From NCBI GenBank assembly GCA_046316025.1, contig JBKCXU010000067.1:1-14965 (forward strand): a stretch of DNA of 14,965 nt, in the 5' to 3' direction. This DNA is from JAJTHJ01 sp046316025. GTDB lineage: Bacteria; Pseudomonadota; Gammaproteobacteria; Burkholderiales; Burkholderiaceae_F. The notes under the pieces were generated by a model. It saw only the letters and a list, made by a program, of their open reading frames with translations. It did no database searches and was not told the origin of the DNA. Within the stretch, counting starts at the first letter, position 1, and each line of letters begins with the position of its first letter. The position numbers and the translations under genes were made by a program. Below are positions 1 through 6,581 of the stretch, in pieces.

Positions 1-368
1 GCCGGTGCTGCGCAAGGGCGATCTGATCGGCTTGCAGAAGGCCGAGCCGCCCTTCGCCGGTTTCGTGCCGGGCGCGCCCGGAACGTTCGGCCGCCTGTTC
101 ACCTCGCCCGGGCCGATCTACGAACCGGAAGGCCGGCACGACGACGCCTGGCGTTCGGCGCGCGCGCTGTTTGCCGCGGGCTTCCGCGCCGGCGACGTGG
201 TGCTCAACACCTTCTCGTATCACCTGACGCCGGGCGGATTCATCCTCGACGGTGGCGCGCGCGCGGTCGGCTGCGCGGTGATTCCCGCCGGCCCCGGCAA
301 CACCGAACAGCAACTGGAAGTGATCGGCCATCTGCAAGCCGATCAGATCGCCCTTGCGCAGCACCGGC
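1..368. repeat. 38-bp perfect inverted repeat flanking the inverted ligase segment
   Basis: Bases 1-38 are the exact reverse complement of 331-368. The match stops at base 39 against base 330 on the inner side. On the outer side it runs off the window, so the true length is unknown. Both arms encode PVLRKGDLIGLQ of the same ligase gene in opposite orientations. Inverting the segment between the arms would join the two coding fragments in frame. Confidence 0.85.
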
Positions 369-541
369 AGTTTGGCGAGCGCGGCGCGCGAGTCGATGGC
401 CTGGGGGTCGATGTCGCCCAGGTGCTTGCGCCAGCCGGGGGCCTCCAGCGCTGCGGCGACCAGCGCGGGCAGCCGCGCCATCAGGTCGCGGCTGCGCGCG
501 GCGGGCGCCTGCGTCTCGCGGGCGTCGAAGTGTTCGCTCAT
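1..541 (-). CDS. Phenylacetate-CoA ligase-like protein, 5' part, running into a fold-back
   Basis: The gene starts at ATG 541, 14 bases after the lipoprotein stop, with GGCAGGG upstream as a possible ribosome site. Residues 1-70 (541-332) look genuine: an acidic start (MSEHFDARET), then a helical stretch ending in the motif LPVLRKGDLIGLQ, as in the N-terminus of phenylacetate-CoA ligase-like adenylating enzymes. These convert aryl or acyl acids to CoA thioesters in the cytoplasm. From about 331 leftward the frame stays open to the window edge, but the sequence is only the antisense of the plus-strand ligase fragment at 2-334. An automatic caller would give one partial gene of 541 bases, but only the first 70 residues should be believed. 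The next residues of the true protein are encoded on the plus strand at 38-334. Ligase assignment is from recognised family resemblance; the substrate is unknown. Confidence 0.6.
   Translation of the reverse strand, partial: MSEHFDARETQAPAARSRDLMARLPALVAAALEAPGWRKHLGDIDPQAIDSRAALAKLPVLRKGDLIGLQMADHFQLLFGVAGAGGNHRAADRARATVEDESARRQVIREGVEHHVAGAEARGKQRARRTPGVVVPAFRFVDRPGRGEQAAERSGRARHETGEGRLGLLQADQIALAQHR
2..334 (+). pseudogene. Inverted internal fragment of the same phenylacetate-CoA ligase-like gene
   Basis: Reading from base 2, about 111 codons encode PVLRKGDLIGLQ, then a segment with typical ligase-family motifs: FTSPGPIYEPEG near residues 31-42, FSYHLTPGGFILDGGARAVG near residues 63-82, and PAGPGNTEQQLE near residues 87-98. 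These are the early part of the adenylation domain in phenylacetate-CoA ligase-like proteins. There is no start codon or ribosome site, and the first 12 residues duplicate residues 59-70 of the minus-strand fragment at 541-332. Joining the two gives a continuous N-terminal part of about 169 residues. After about 334 the plus-strand reading continues only as antisense of the minus-strand gene. The piece is therefore a displaced, inverted part of one gene, from a chimera or a true inversion. Confidence 0.6.
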
Positions 542-555
542 CGAATGGCCCTGCC

Positions 556-735
556 TTACTTGCTCGCGGCGTCGATTTCGGCGCGCCGCTTGGCGGCTTC
601 TTCGTCGGCTTTTTTCAACTGGTCTTCGACGCGGCCGATCGTTTTGTCCCGCGTCGGCAGCGGCGTGTCCTCGGACTTGCCGCTACAGGCTGCCAGCACA
701 AGCGCCAGAAGGCCAGTACTGCAGGCGCGGAGCAT
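556..735 (-). CDS. Small putative lipoprotein (59 aa)
   Basis: An ATG at 735 opens a 59-codon frame ending in TAA at 556. Residues 1-17 form a short signal peptide (MLRACSTGLLALVLAAC) with a lipobox LAAC and the lipidation cysteine at residue 17. The mature part is about 43 residues: a short polar linker (SGKSEDTPLPT), then a charged, probably helical segment rich in K, E and A (VEDQLKKADEEAAKRRAEIDAA). It should be anchored to the periplasmic face of a membrane. It lies between the H1-like gene and the ligase gene in the same orientation, 14 bases before the ligase start, so cotranscription with the ligase is likely. The hairpin at 765-798 separates it from the H1-like gene. I do not recognise a specific family, and the function is unknown. 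Confidence 0.7.
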   Translation of the reverse strand: MLRACSTGLLALVLAACSGKSEDTPLPTRDKTIGRVEDQLKKADEEAAKRRAEIDAASK

Positions 736-764
736 CGGCTCAAGGTCGCGGAGGGGAGAGCAAA

Positions 765-798
765 GGCGCCGGCGCGCGGTTGGCGCGCCGGCGGCGCC
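765..798 (-). terminator. GC-rich hairpin downstream of the H1-like gene
   Basis: Bases 765-777 pair with 783-798 around a short loop, with a small bulge in the right arm, giving a very stable stem. It begins four bases after the H1-like stop codon on the minus strand and is followed there by TTTGCTCT, a weak T-rich stretch. This fits a rho-independent-like terminator or a 3' stability hairpin between the H1-like gene and the lipoprotein gene. The T tract is short, so complete termination is uncertain. Confidence 0.5.
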
Positions 799-801
799 GC
801 G

Positions 802-1110
802 CTAGGCGGCGATGCGCTTCTTGATGGCGCGCTTGGCGGTGGCCACCGCCTTCTTCACGGCCTTGACCGCCGACGCCTTCTTGGCCGGCGCCGCTTTCTT
901 GGCCGCGGCCACGGTCTTGGCGACCTTCTTTACGGCGGTCGTGACTTCCGCCTTCGAGCCGCGCTTGATGTCCATGGCATGCGCGCGCGAGTACTGCTGA
1001 ATGTCCTTGAACTTGCCGTCGGCGCTGCGCACCGCGTAGAGTTTTTTGCCGCCCGAGCTGTACATCACCGTGCGACGAGACTTCTTTGCGGCTTTCTTGG
1101 CCGTTGCCAT
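802..1110 (-). CDS. Histone H1-like basic protein with conserved N-terminal module (102 aa)
   Basis: ATG at 1110 has a strong ribosome site (GGAGGAAG) and the frame ends in TAG at 802. The protein has two parts. Residues 1-14 are basic and residues 15-55 form an ordered-looking module (MYSSGGKKLYAVR, then FKDIQQYSRAHAMDIKR). From about residue 56 the tail is almost only K, A and V in repeated AKK/VKK units, as in bacterial H1-like proteins. The tail should bind DNA or another polyanion without sequence preference, while the N-terminal module is of unknown role. It is 90 bases downstream of the LivF-type gene in the same orientation and may have its own promoter there. It could be a nucleoid protein or a granule- or polyphosphate-associated protein, and the sequence does not decide between them. 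Confidence 0.75.
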   Translation of the reverse strand: MATAKKAAKKSRRTVMYSSGGKKLYAVRSADGKFKDIQQYSRAHAMDIKRGSKAEVTTAVKKVAKTVAAAKKAAPAKKASAVKAVKKAVATAKRAIKKRIAA

Positions 1111-1200
1111 CAGTGCTTCCTCCAGAAAACGCGCGTTGAGAGAGAGCGGCCCGGCTGGCGCGTGCAGACACGCCGGCGACGATATACACGGGTTCGCGCG

Positions 1201-2007
1201 TTAAGCCAACCAGCGCTTGCGCCGCCGATAAAACTTGGCGTCGCGGAAGCTCTTGCGGCCGTCCTTGGAGACGCCGAGGTAGAACTCCTTGACGTCTTCG
1301 TTTTCCGCGAGGTCCTTGGCGGCACCGTCCATCACCACGCGACCGCTCTCGAGGATGTAGCCGTAGTGGGCGTACTTCAGCGCGATGTTGGTGTTCTGCT
1401 CGGCCAGCAGGAACGAGACCTTCTCGCGCGCGTTGAGGTCGGCGACGATGCCGAAGATCTCGCCGACGATCTGCGGCGCCAGGCCCATCGACGGCTCATC
1501 CAACAGGATCATCTGCGGTCGCGCCATCAGCGCGCGGCCGATCGCCGTCATCTGCTGCTCGCCGCCCGAGGTGTAGCCCGACTGGCTCGCGCGCCGGGTT
1601 TTCAGCCGCGGGAAGTAGGCGTAGACCTTGTCCAGGTCGGCCGCTACGTCGCCGCGCGAGACCTTGCGCGCATAGGCGCCGGTCAGCAGGTTCTCCTCGA
1701 CGGTGAGGTGGGCAAAGCAGCGCCGCCCCTCCATCACCTGCACCACGCCGCGCTGCACCAGGTCGTAGGCGGTCAGGCTCTCGATCCGCTGGCCCTTGTA
1801 CTCGATGCTGCCCTTGGTGACCTCGCCGCGCTCGCCGCGCAGCAAATTGGACACCGCGCGCAGCGTGGTGGTCTTGCCGGCGCCGTTGGCGCCGAGCAAG
1901 GCCACGATGCCGCCTTCGGGCACCGACAGCGACACGCCCTTCAACACGAGGATCACGTGGTTGTAGATGACCTCGATGCCGTTGACGTTCAACAGGGGTG
2001 TGGCCAC
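1201..2007 (-). CDS. livF: Branched-chain amino acid-type ABC transporter, LivF-like ATP-binding protein
   Basis: Cytoplasmic ATPase subunit of a LivFGHM-type importer. I chose GTG at 2007 (VATPLLNVNGIEV), because the homologous sequence begins there and GGAG lies just upstream. An in-frame ATG at 2058 would add 17 unlikely residues. The protein has about 268 residues. Walker A GANGAGKT is near residues 39-46, the signature SGGEQQ near 147-152, and Walker B ILLDEP near 167-172. The switch position reads AEQN instead of a histidine, as is usual in LivF. The C-terminus ends in a basic extension rich in R and K (FRDAKFYRRRKRWLA), longer than in E. coli LivF. It follows the binding-protein gene by 99 bases containing a repeat hairpin. 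The family is certain; the substrate (amino acid, or an aromatic or aliphatic acid) is not. Confidence 0.9.
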   Translation of the reverse strand: MATPLLNVNGIEVIYNHVILVLKGVSLSVPEGGIVALLGANGAGKTTTLRAVSNLLRGERGEVTKGSIEYKGQRIESLTAYDLVQRGVVQVMEGRRCFAHLTVEENLLTGAYARKVSRGDVAADLDKVYAYFPRLKTRRASQSGYTSGGEQQMTAIGRALMARPQMILLDEPSMGLAPQIVGEIFGIVADLNAREKVSFLLAEQNTNIALKYAHYGYILESGRVVMDGAAKDLAENEDVKEFYLGVSKDGRKSFRDAKFYRRRKRWLA

Positions 2008-2048
2008 GCTCGACTCCGAACCCAACTTAGTCCAATCGCGCAGCAGCC

Positions 2049-2103
2049 GGGCCCTCACCCGGCCGCTGCGCGGCCACCCTCTCCCGCTGATGCGGGCAAG
2101 GGT
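2049..2103. repeat. Intergenic hairpin repeat, copy A (binding protein-livF gap)
   Basis: This 99-base gap carries GC-rich inverted repeats: CCCTCTCCCGC pairing imperfectly with GCGGGCAAGGG around TGAT (about 2077-2102), and CGGCCGCTGCGCGGCC nearby. A 21-base core (2077-2097) occurs again in reverse orientation at 5723-5743. It behaves like a dispersed REP-like intergenic repeat, and in the mRNA it would form a hairpin just after the binding-protein stop codon. Confidence 0.6.
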
Positions 2104-2106
2104 TTG

Positions 2107-3465
2107 TTACTTCTTCGCCGCTGCCCCTTGCGCCGCCACATCGGCCGCGCAATCGCGCCGGGTCAGCTTCTTCTCGGCCAGATACGCGTCGGCGGTCTTG
2201 CGGATCATCGGGCGCAGGATCGACATGTCGGCCTCGTACCAGTCGGACGAGAAGTTCCACTTGGCGCCGTCCCAGGTGTGCACGCGGCCCCACTGCGAGC
2301 CCTGGTGGTCGCGGCAGACCGTGGTCACCGGACGCATCACGCCGGCAAAGCCCAGCGCGTCGAGCTTGTCCTGCGTGAGCGTCAGGTTCTCCAGGCCCCA
2401 GCGCACTTCCTCACCCTTCAGCGGCTTCTTGCCGTAGCGATCCTGCGCGCGCTTGATGCCTTCGACCACCAGCATCGCGTTCATCATGCCGCGGGTGTAG
2501 AGCACCTGGCCGACTTCGTCCTTCGGCCCCGTGCCCTGGCCCTTGTCGTGCACTTGCTTGAGGATGTCCTGATGCACCTTGGAAATCCCCGCACCGTGTT
2601 GCAGCGCCAGTGCGTGGTAGCCCTTGGCGTCGGCACCCACCGGGGTCACGTCCGGCTCCGCACCCGCCCACCACACGCCGTACATGCGGTCGCGCGGGAA
2701 GCCGGTGGCCACCGCCTCGCGGATCGCCGCGGCGTTCATTACGCCCCAGCCCCACAGCAGCACGTAGTCGGGGCGGCTCTGGCGGATTTGCAGCCAGGCG
2801 GCCTTCTGCTCAACGCCCGGATGGGTGACTGGCAGCGTGGTCAGCTCGAAGCCGTGCATCTTGCCGCGCTCTTGCAGCAGCGGGATCGGCTCGCGCCCAA
2901 AGGGCGAGTCGTGATAGACGAGCGCGACTTTCTTGCCGCGCAACTTGTCCAGGCCGCCGTTGACCTTGCCCAGGTGCTGCACCAGGATGTCGGCCGCGAC
3001 CCAGTAGCTGCCCAGCAGCGGGAAGTTGTACGGGAACGCCTCGCCGTCGGCGGACTCGGAGCGGCCGTAACCCATCGTGACGATCGGAATCTTGTCCACC
3101 AGGGCCTTGTCGGTCAGTGCGAAGGTGATGCCGGTGGACAGCGGGTTGAAGGCCGCAGCGCCGGTCGGACCCTTGCCCTTCAACCGCTCGTAGCACTCCA
3201 CGCCGCGGTCGGTGGCGTAGCCGGTCTCGCACTCTTCCCAGATGATTTTGACCCCGCCGATGCCGCCGTCGCGCGCGTTGACGAGCTTCAGGTAATCGAC
3301 GAAGCCGTTGGCCCAGGGCGTGCCGTTGGGCGCGTACGGCCCCGTGCGGTACACCAGCACCGGGACGAATTGTTCCTTGGCCTGCGCCAGTGCGCTGCCC
3401 GCGCCAGCCAGCGCGGCGACCACCCCGGCCGCCGCGGCGAGCGTCCTCAAAGTCTTGCGTTTCAT
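2107..3465 (-). CDS. Periplasmic substrate-binding protein of the Liv-type ABC transporter
   Basis: Start ATG at 3465 has AAGGAGAC nine bases upstream. The longer in-frame start at 3579 would run back into livM and is rejected. The 452-residue product starts with a Sec signal peptide (MKRKTLRTLA, then an alanine-rich core, cleavage after ALA at residue 27). The mature part is a type I periplasmic binding protein (Peripla_BP_6 group): an early PVLVYRTGPYAPNGTPWANG segment, a VALVYHDSPFGREPIPLLQE core strand-turn, and YVLLWGWGVMNAAAIREA in the second lobe. At about 452 residues it is longer than E. coli LivJ/LivK, as are binding proteins of many catabolic Liv-type systems. It delivers ligand to LivH/LivM. 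The operon with two CoA ligases suggests a carboxylic acid ligand, which is inference. Confidence 0.9.
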   Translation of the reverse strand: MKRKTLRTLAAAAGVVAALAGAGSALAQAKEQFVPVLVYRTGPYAPNGTPWANGFVDYLKLVNARDGGIGGVKIIWEECETGYATDRGVECYERLKGKGPTGAAAFNPLSTGITFALTDKALVDKIPIVTMGYGRSESADGEAFPYNFPLLGSYWVAADILVQHLGKVNGGLDKLRGKKVALVYHDSPFGREPIPLLQERGKMHGFELTTLPVTHPGVEQKAAWLQIRQSRPDYVLLWGWGVMNAAAIREAVATGFPRDRMYGVWWAGAEPDVTPVGADAKGYHALALQHGAGISKVHQDILKQVHDKGQGTGPKDEVGQVLYTRGMMNAMLVVEGIKRAQDRYGKKPLKGEEVRWGLENLTLTQDKLDALGFAGVMRPVTTVCRDHQGSQWGRVHTWDGAKWNFSSDWYEADMSILRPMIRKTADAYLAEKKLTRRDCAADVAAQGAAAKK

Positions 3466-3514
3466 CTGCCTGTCTCCTTGGTGAAGTCGCCGGTCGTTGC
3501 CGGCACGAAAAAAT

Positions 3515-4579
3515 CTAGTGCGGGAATGGCCACAATCTGAGTTTCTCCTTGCCGATCGCCCACAACCGCGCCAGCCCATGCGGCTCGGCGATCAGGAACA
3601 GCACGATCAGCGCGCCGAAGATCATGAACTCCAGGTGCGAGATCGCCGCGGTGGACAACGGGATGCCGAACCACTCCGGAATCTGGTTCAGCAGCAGCGG
3701 CAGCACGACGATGAAGGCCGCGCCGAAGAAGCTGCCGAGAATCGACCCCATGCCGCCGATGATGATCATGAACAGCAGGTTGAAGCTCAGGTTGACGTTG
3801 AAGGCGAGCGGCTCCCACGCGCCCAGGTGGACGAAGCCCCACAGGGCGCCGGCCACGCCGGCGAAAAAGGCGCTCACCGCAAAGGCGGTCAGCTTGGCGT
3901 GCATCGGGCGGATGCCGATCACCTCGGCCGCCACGTCCATGTCGCGGATCGCCATCCACGAGCGGCCGATCGCCCCGCGCGTGAGGTTCTTGGCCGCCAC
4001 GGTCATCACCACCACGATGGCGAGCACGAACCAGTACTTGTCGCGCGGCGCATCGATCACCCAGCCGAAGAGTTCCACCGGCGAGGTGGACACCGAGCCC
4101 GACGGCGAGTAATTGGTGAACCACTTGACGCGGATGAACACCCAGTCGAGAAAAAACTGCGCGGCCAGCGTTGCCACCGACAGGTACAGCCCCTTGATGC
4201 GCAAGCTGGGGATGCCGAAGAACACGCCCACCAGCGCCGCCGCCGCGCCAGCCACGACCAGCGCCAGCAGGAAGTTGACCTCCGGCACACGCACGACCAG
4301 GTTGTAGGCGGCGTAGGCGCCCACCGCCATGAAGCCGGCGTGGCCGAGCGAAATCTGCCCGCAGTAACCAACCAGGATGTTCAGTCCGATGGCCGCGATC
4401 GACAGGATCAAAAACGGCACGATCAGCGCGCGGAACCAATAGTCCGAGGCAAACAGCGGCACCGCCACGAACGCCAGCAGCACCAGCCCCCAGACGAAGA
4501 ACCTATCCTGCACGATCGGCAGCAACTGCTGATCGGCGGCGTAGCTGGTTTTGAATTGGCCGTTTTCGCGGTAGAGCAT
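3515..4579 (-). CDS. livM: Liv-type ABC transporter permease (LivM-like)
   Basis: ATG at 4579 lies four bases after the livH stop, so translation is probably coupled, as no strong ribosome site is visible. The 354-residue protein has a polar N-terminus of about 25 residues, then a series of hydrophobic helices (FFVWGLVLLAFVAVPLFA, ALIVPFLILSIAAIGLNILV, and others). It has the LivM hallmark VGYCGQISLGHAGFMAVGAY near residues 70-90 and the cytoplasmic loop with GRSWMAIRDMDVAAEVIGI, the ATPase-contact (EAA-like) region. It pairs with LivH to form the membrane channel. The C-terminus (LIAEPHGLARLW) is also typical. The 49 bases before the binding-protein gene contain a small GCCGG/CCGGC hairpin (3489-3504) that may shape relative expression. 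Confidence 0.92.
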   Translation of the reverse strand: MLYRENGQFKTSYAADQQLLPIVQDRFFVWGLVLLAFVAVPLFASDYWFRALIVPFLILSIAAIGLNILVGYCGQISLGHAGFMAVGAYAAYNLVVRVPEVNFLLALVVAGAAAALVGVFFGIPSLRIKGLYLSVATLAAQFFLDWVFIRVKWFTNYSPSGSVSTSPVELFGWVIDAPRDKYWFVLAIVVVMTVAAKNLTRGAIGRSWMAIRDMDVAAEVIGIRPMHAKLTAFAVSAFFAGVAGALWGFVHLGAWEPLAFNVNLSFNLLFMIIIGGMGSILGSFFGAAFIVVLPLLLNQIPEWFGIPLSTAAISHLEFMIFGALIVLFLIAEPHGLARLWAIGKEKLRLWPFPH

Positions 4580-4583
4580 GGTG

Positions 4584-5600
4584 TCAGACTCGGTCGATGT
4601 GCTTTTCGCCGAACAACCCCTCCGGCCGCACCAGCAGGAACAGCAGCGCCAGCACGTAGGCGAACCAGTACTCGATGCCGCCGCCCGCCAGGTCGAACTT
4701 GCTGGTCAGCACCGGCGCCAGGAACACCTCGGCAAACTTCTCGCCCACGCCGATGATCAAGCCGCCCAAAATGGCGCCCGGCACCGAGGTCAGCCCGCCC
4801 AGGATCACCACCGGCAGCGCCTTCAGCGCAACCAGTTGCAGCGAGAACTGCACGCCCAGCTTGGCCCCCCAGATCATCCCGGCCACCAGCGCGACCACGC
4901 CGGCCACCGACCAGACGATGACCCAGATGCGATTGAGCGGAATGCCGATCGACTGCGCCGCCTGATGGTCGTCGGCCACCGCGCGCAACGCGCGGCCGGT
5001 CGGCGTCTTCTGGAAGAACACCGCCAGGCACAGCACCAGCAGCGCGGCAATCACCGCGGCGAACAGGTCTTCCTTGCCGACCAGCACACCGCCGTCGAAG
5101 ACGTCTTGCAGCAGGATCATCGGCTCCTTGGGCAGCCCCAGCTCGATCTTGTAGACGTCCGAGCCCCACACCGTCTGGCCGAAGCCGTCGAGGAAGTAGG
5201 TGACGCCGAGGGTGGCCATCAGCAGCACCACGCCTTCCTGATTGACCAGGTGGCGCAGCACCAGGCGTTCGACCACCCAGGCGAAGACGATCATGATCAA
5301 AATGGCCAGCCCAAAGGCCAGCCACAGCGGCATCACCTCGCTCATCCGGGCGAGCGCCAGCGCGGCAAACAGCACCATCGCGCCCTGCGCGAAGTTGAAG
5401 ACGCCACTGGCCTTGAAGATCAGCACGAAGCCCAGCGCCACCAGCGAATACAGCACGCCGGACATCAGGCCGCCGATCGCCACCTCGATGAAAAAGCCCG
5501 GCGCCGATGCGCCGGTGGCGAGCGGCGCGATCAGTCCGGCCGCCAGCAGCGCGCCAAGCACATAGACCGGCCAGTTTTTCTTGAGTTTCTTCGCGTTCAT
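4584..5600 (-). CDS. livH: Liv-type ABC transporter permease (LivH-like)
   Basis: ATG at 5600 opens a 338-residue integral membrane protein. It starts with a basic MNAKKLKKNW segment and a first helix (VYVLGALLAAGLIAPLA), then the LivH hallmark region GGLMSGVLYSLVALGFVLIF and ASGVFNFAQGAMVLFAALA near residues 43-85. Further helices follow, with the cytoplasmic loop TPTGRALRAVADDHQAAQSI that contacts the ATPases. The late segment GGLTSVPGAILGGLIIGVGE matches the family, and the C-terminus LFLLVRPEGLFGEKHI is typical. The start is separated from livG by 198 bases that hold a repeat hairpin, the widest gap in the operon, while livM follows after four bases. No strong ribosome site is visible. 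Family assignment is firm. Confidence 0.92.
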   Translation of the reverse strand: MNAKKLKKNWPVYVLGALLAAGLIAPLATGASAPGFFIEVAIGGLMSGVLYSLVALGFVLIFKASGVFNFAQGAMVLFAALALARMSEVMPLWLAFGLAILIMIVFAWVVERLVLRHLVNQEGVVLLMATLGVTYFLDGFGQTVWGSDVYKIELGLPKEPMILLQDVFDGGVLVGKEDLFAAVIAALLVLCLAVFFQKTPTGRALRAVADDHQAAQSIGIPLNRIWVIVWSVAGVVALVAGMIWGAKLGVQFSLQLVALKALPVVILGGLTSVPGAILGGLIIGVGEKFAEVFLAPVLTSKFDLAGGGIEYWFAYVLALLFLLVRPEGLFGEKHIDRV

Positions 5601-5649
5601 CTTTGCGCCCGATCCGCGCTGGCGCCAACGAGGTGCTTCGGGCGCACCA

Positions 5650-5756
5650 CCCTTCCCTCACCCGGCGCTTCGCGCGTGCCGCAGCCGCGCGCTGGCACGC
5701 GTGCGCGGGTCTTGCTCCCCTCGCCCGCATCAGCGGGAGAGGGGCCGGGGGTGAGA
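5650..5756. repeat. Intergenic hairpin repeat, copy B (livG-livH gap)
   Basis: The 198-base gap between livG and livH contains CCCCTCGCCCGC pairing with GCGGGAGAGGGG around ATCA (about 5717-5744), with one mismatch. It also has CCCTCACCC at the left and GGGGGTGAGAG at the right, which can pair over a longer distance. The core at 5723-5743 is identical, in opposite orientation, to the repeat before livF (2077-2097). This looks like a REP-like repeat family of the genome. Confidence 0.6.
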
Positions 5757-5798
5757 GAAAGCCGCAGCATCGAGAGTCCCCAGGTCAATTTGCCGGAA

Positions 5799-6581
5799 TC
5801 AGTGCGCCACGCCCAAGTAAGCGTCGATCACGGTCTGGTTGGCGCGTACCTCGTCGGGCGTGCCGTCGCCGATCTTCTTGCCGTAGTCGAGCACGACCAC
5901 GCGGTCGGAGATGTCCATTACCACCCCCATGTCGTGCTCGATCAGCACGATGGTGGTGCCGAACTCGTCGTTCAGATCGAGGATGAAGCGGCACATGTCC
6001 TGCTTCTCCTCAACGTTCATCCCGGCCATCGGCTCGTCGAGCAGCAGCAGCCGCGGCTGCATCGCCAGCGCGCGCCCCAGATCGACGCGCTTTTGCAGCC
6101 CGTAAGGCAGCCGCCCCACCGGGGTCTTGCGATAGGCCTGGATCTCCAGGTAGTCGATCACTTTCTCGACGAAGGCGCGATGCTCCAGTTCTTCCTTGAG
6201 CGCGGGCCCCAGGCGCAACGCCTGCAGCAGGACATTGGTCTTCATCCGCAGGTTGCGGCCGGTCATGATGTTGTCGAGCACCGTCATGCCCTTGAACAGC
6301 GCCAGCGACTGGAAGGTGCGGGCGATGCCCGACTCGGCCGCGCGGCGCGGGCTCATCTGCTCGAAGGTCTGGCTCCGGTAGGTGATGCGTCCCTGCTGCG
6401 GCGAGTACACGCCGTTGATGCAGTTGAGCATCGAACTCTTGCCGGCGCCGTTGGGTCCGATAATGGCGCGCACCTCGTGCTCGCGCACGTCGAACGAGAT
6501 GTCGGTCAGCGCCTTCACCCCGCCGAAGGACAGCGAGATGTTCTCCACCGCGAGGATCGTCTCGCCGATGTGCCGGCTCAT
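5799..6581 (-). CDS. livG: Liv-type ABC transporter, LivG-like ATP-binding protein
   Basis: ATG at 6581 overlaps the stop of the small membrane protein in an ATGA arrangement, so coupling is likely. Longer in-frame starts upstream would only read the small protein out of frame. The 260-residue ATPase has Walker A GPNGAGKS (residues 42-49), the LivG-type variant signature LPYGLQKR (about 158-165), Walker B LLLLDEP (about 178-184) and the switch histidine in IEHDM (about 216). The insertion around residues 100-150 is typical of LivG, and the C-terminus ends TVIDAYLGVAH, a common LivG ending. It powers transport with LivF on the cytoplasmic face of LivH/LivM. It lies upstream of livH across a 198-base repeat-bearing gap. 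Confidence 0.92.
   Translation of the reverse strand: MSRHIGETILAVENISLSFGGVKALTDISFDVREHEVRAIIGPNGAGKSSMLNCINGVYSPQQGRITYRSQTFEQMSPRRAAESGIARTFQSLALFKGMTVLDNIMTGRNLRMKTNVLLQALRLGPALKEELEHRAFVEKVIDYLEIQAYRKTPVGRLPYGLQKRVDLGRALAMQPRLLLLDEPMAGMNVEEKQDMCRFILDLNDEFGTTIVLIEHDMGVVMDISDRVVVLDYGKKIGDGTPDEVRANQTVIDAYLGVAH

Noticed and set aside
5..805. Plus-strand frame read as one 266-residue protein
   Set aside because: Only the first about 110 codons are ligase sequence; the rest is antisense of the ligase start, the lipoprotein and beyond.
3489..3504. GCCGG/CCGGC hairpin between livM and the binding-protein gene as a terminator
   Set aside because: On the transcribed strand the T run comes before the stem, not after it, so it does not fit a rho-independent terminator for livM.
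979..3540. Very long plus-strand open frame of 853 codons
   Set aside because: It is antisense to livF and the binding-protein gene, rich in H, R and Q with no motif, and is the usual mirror of G/C-rich third positions.
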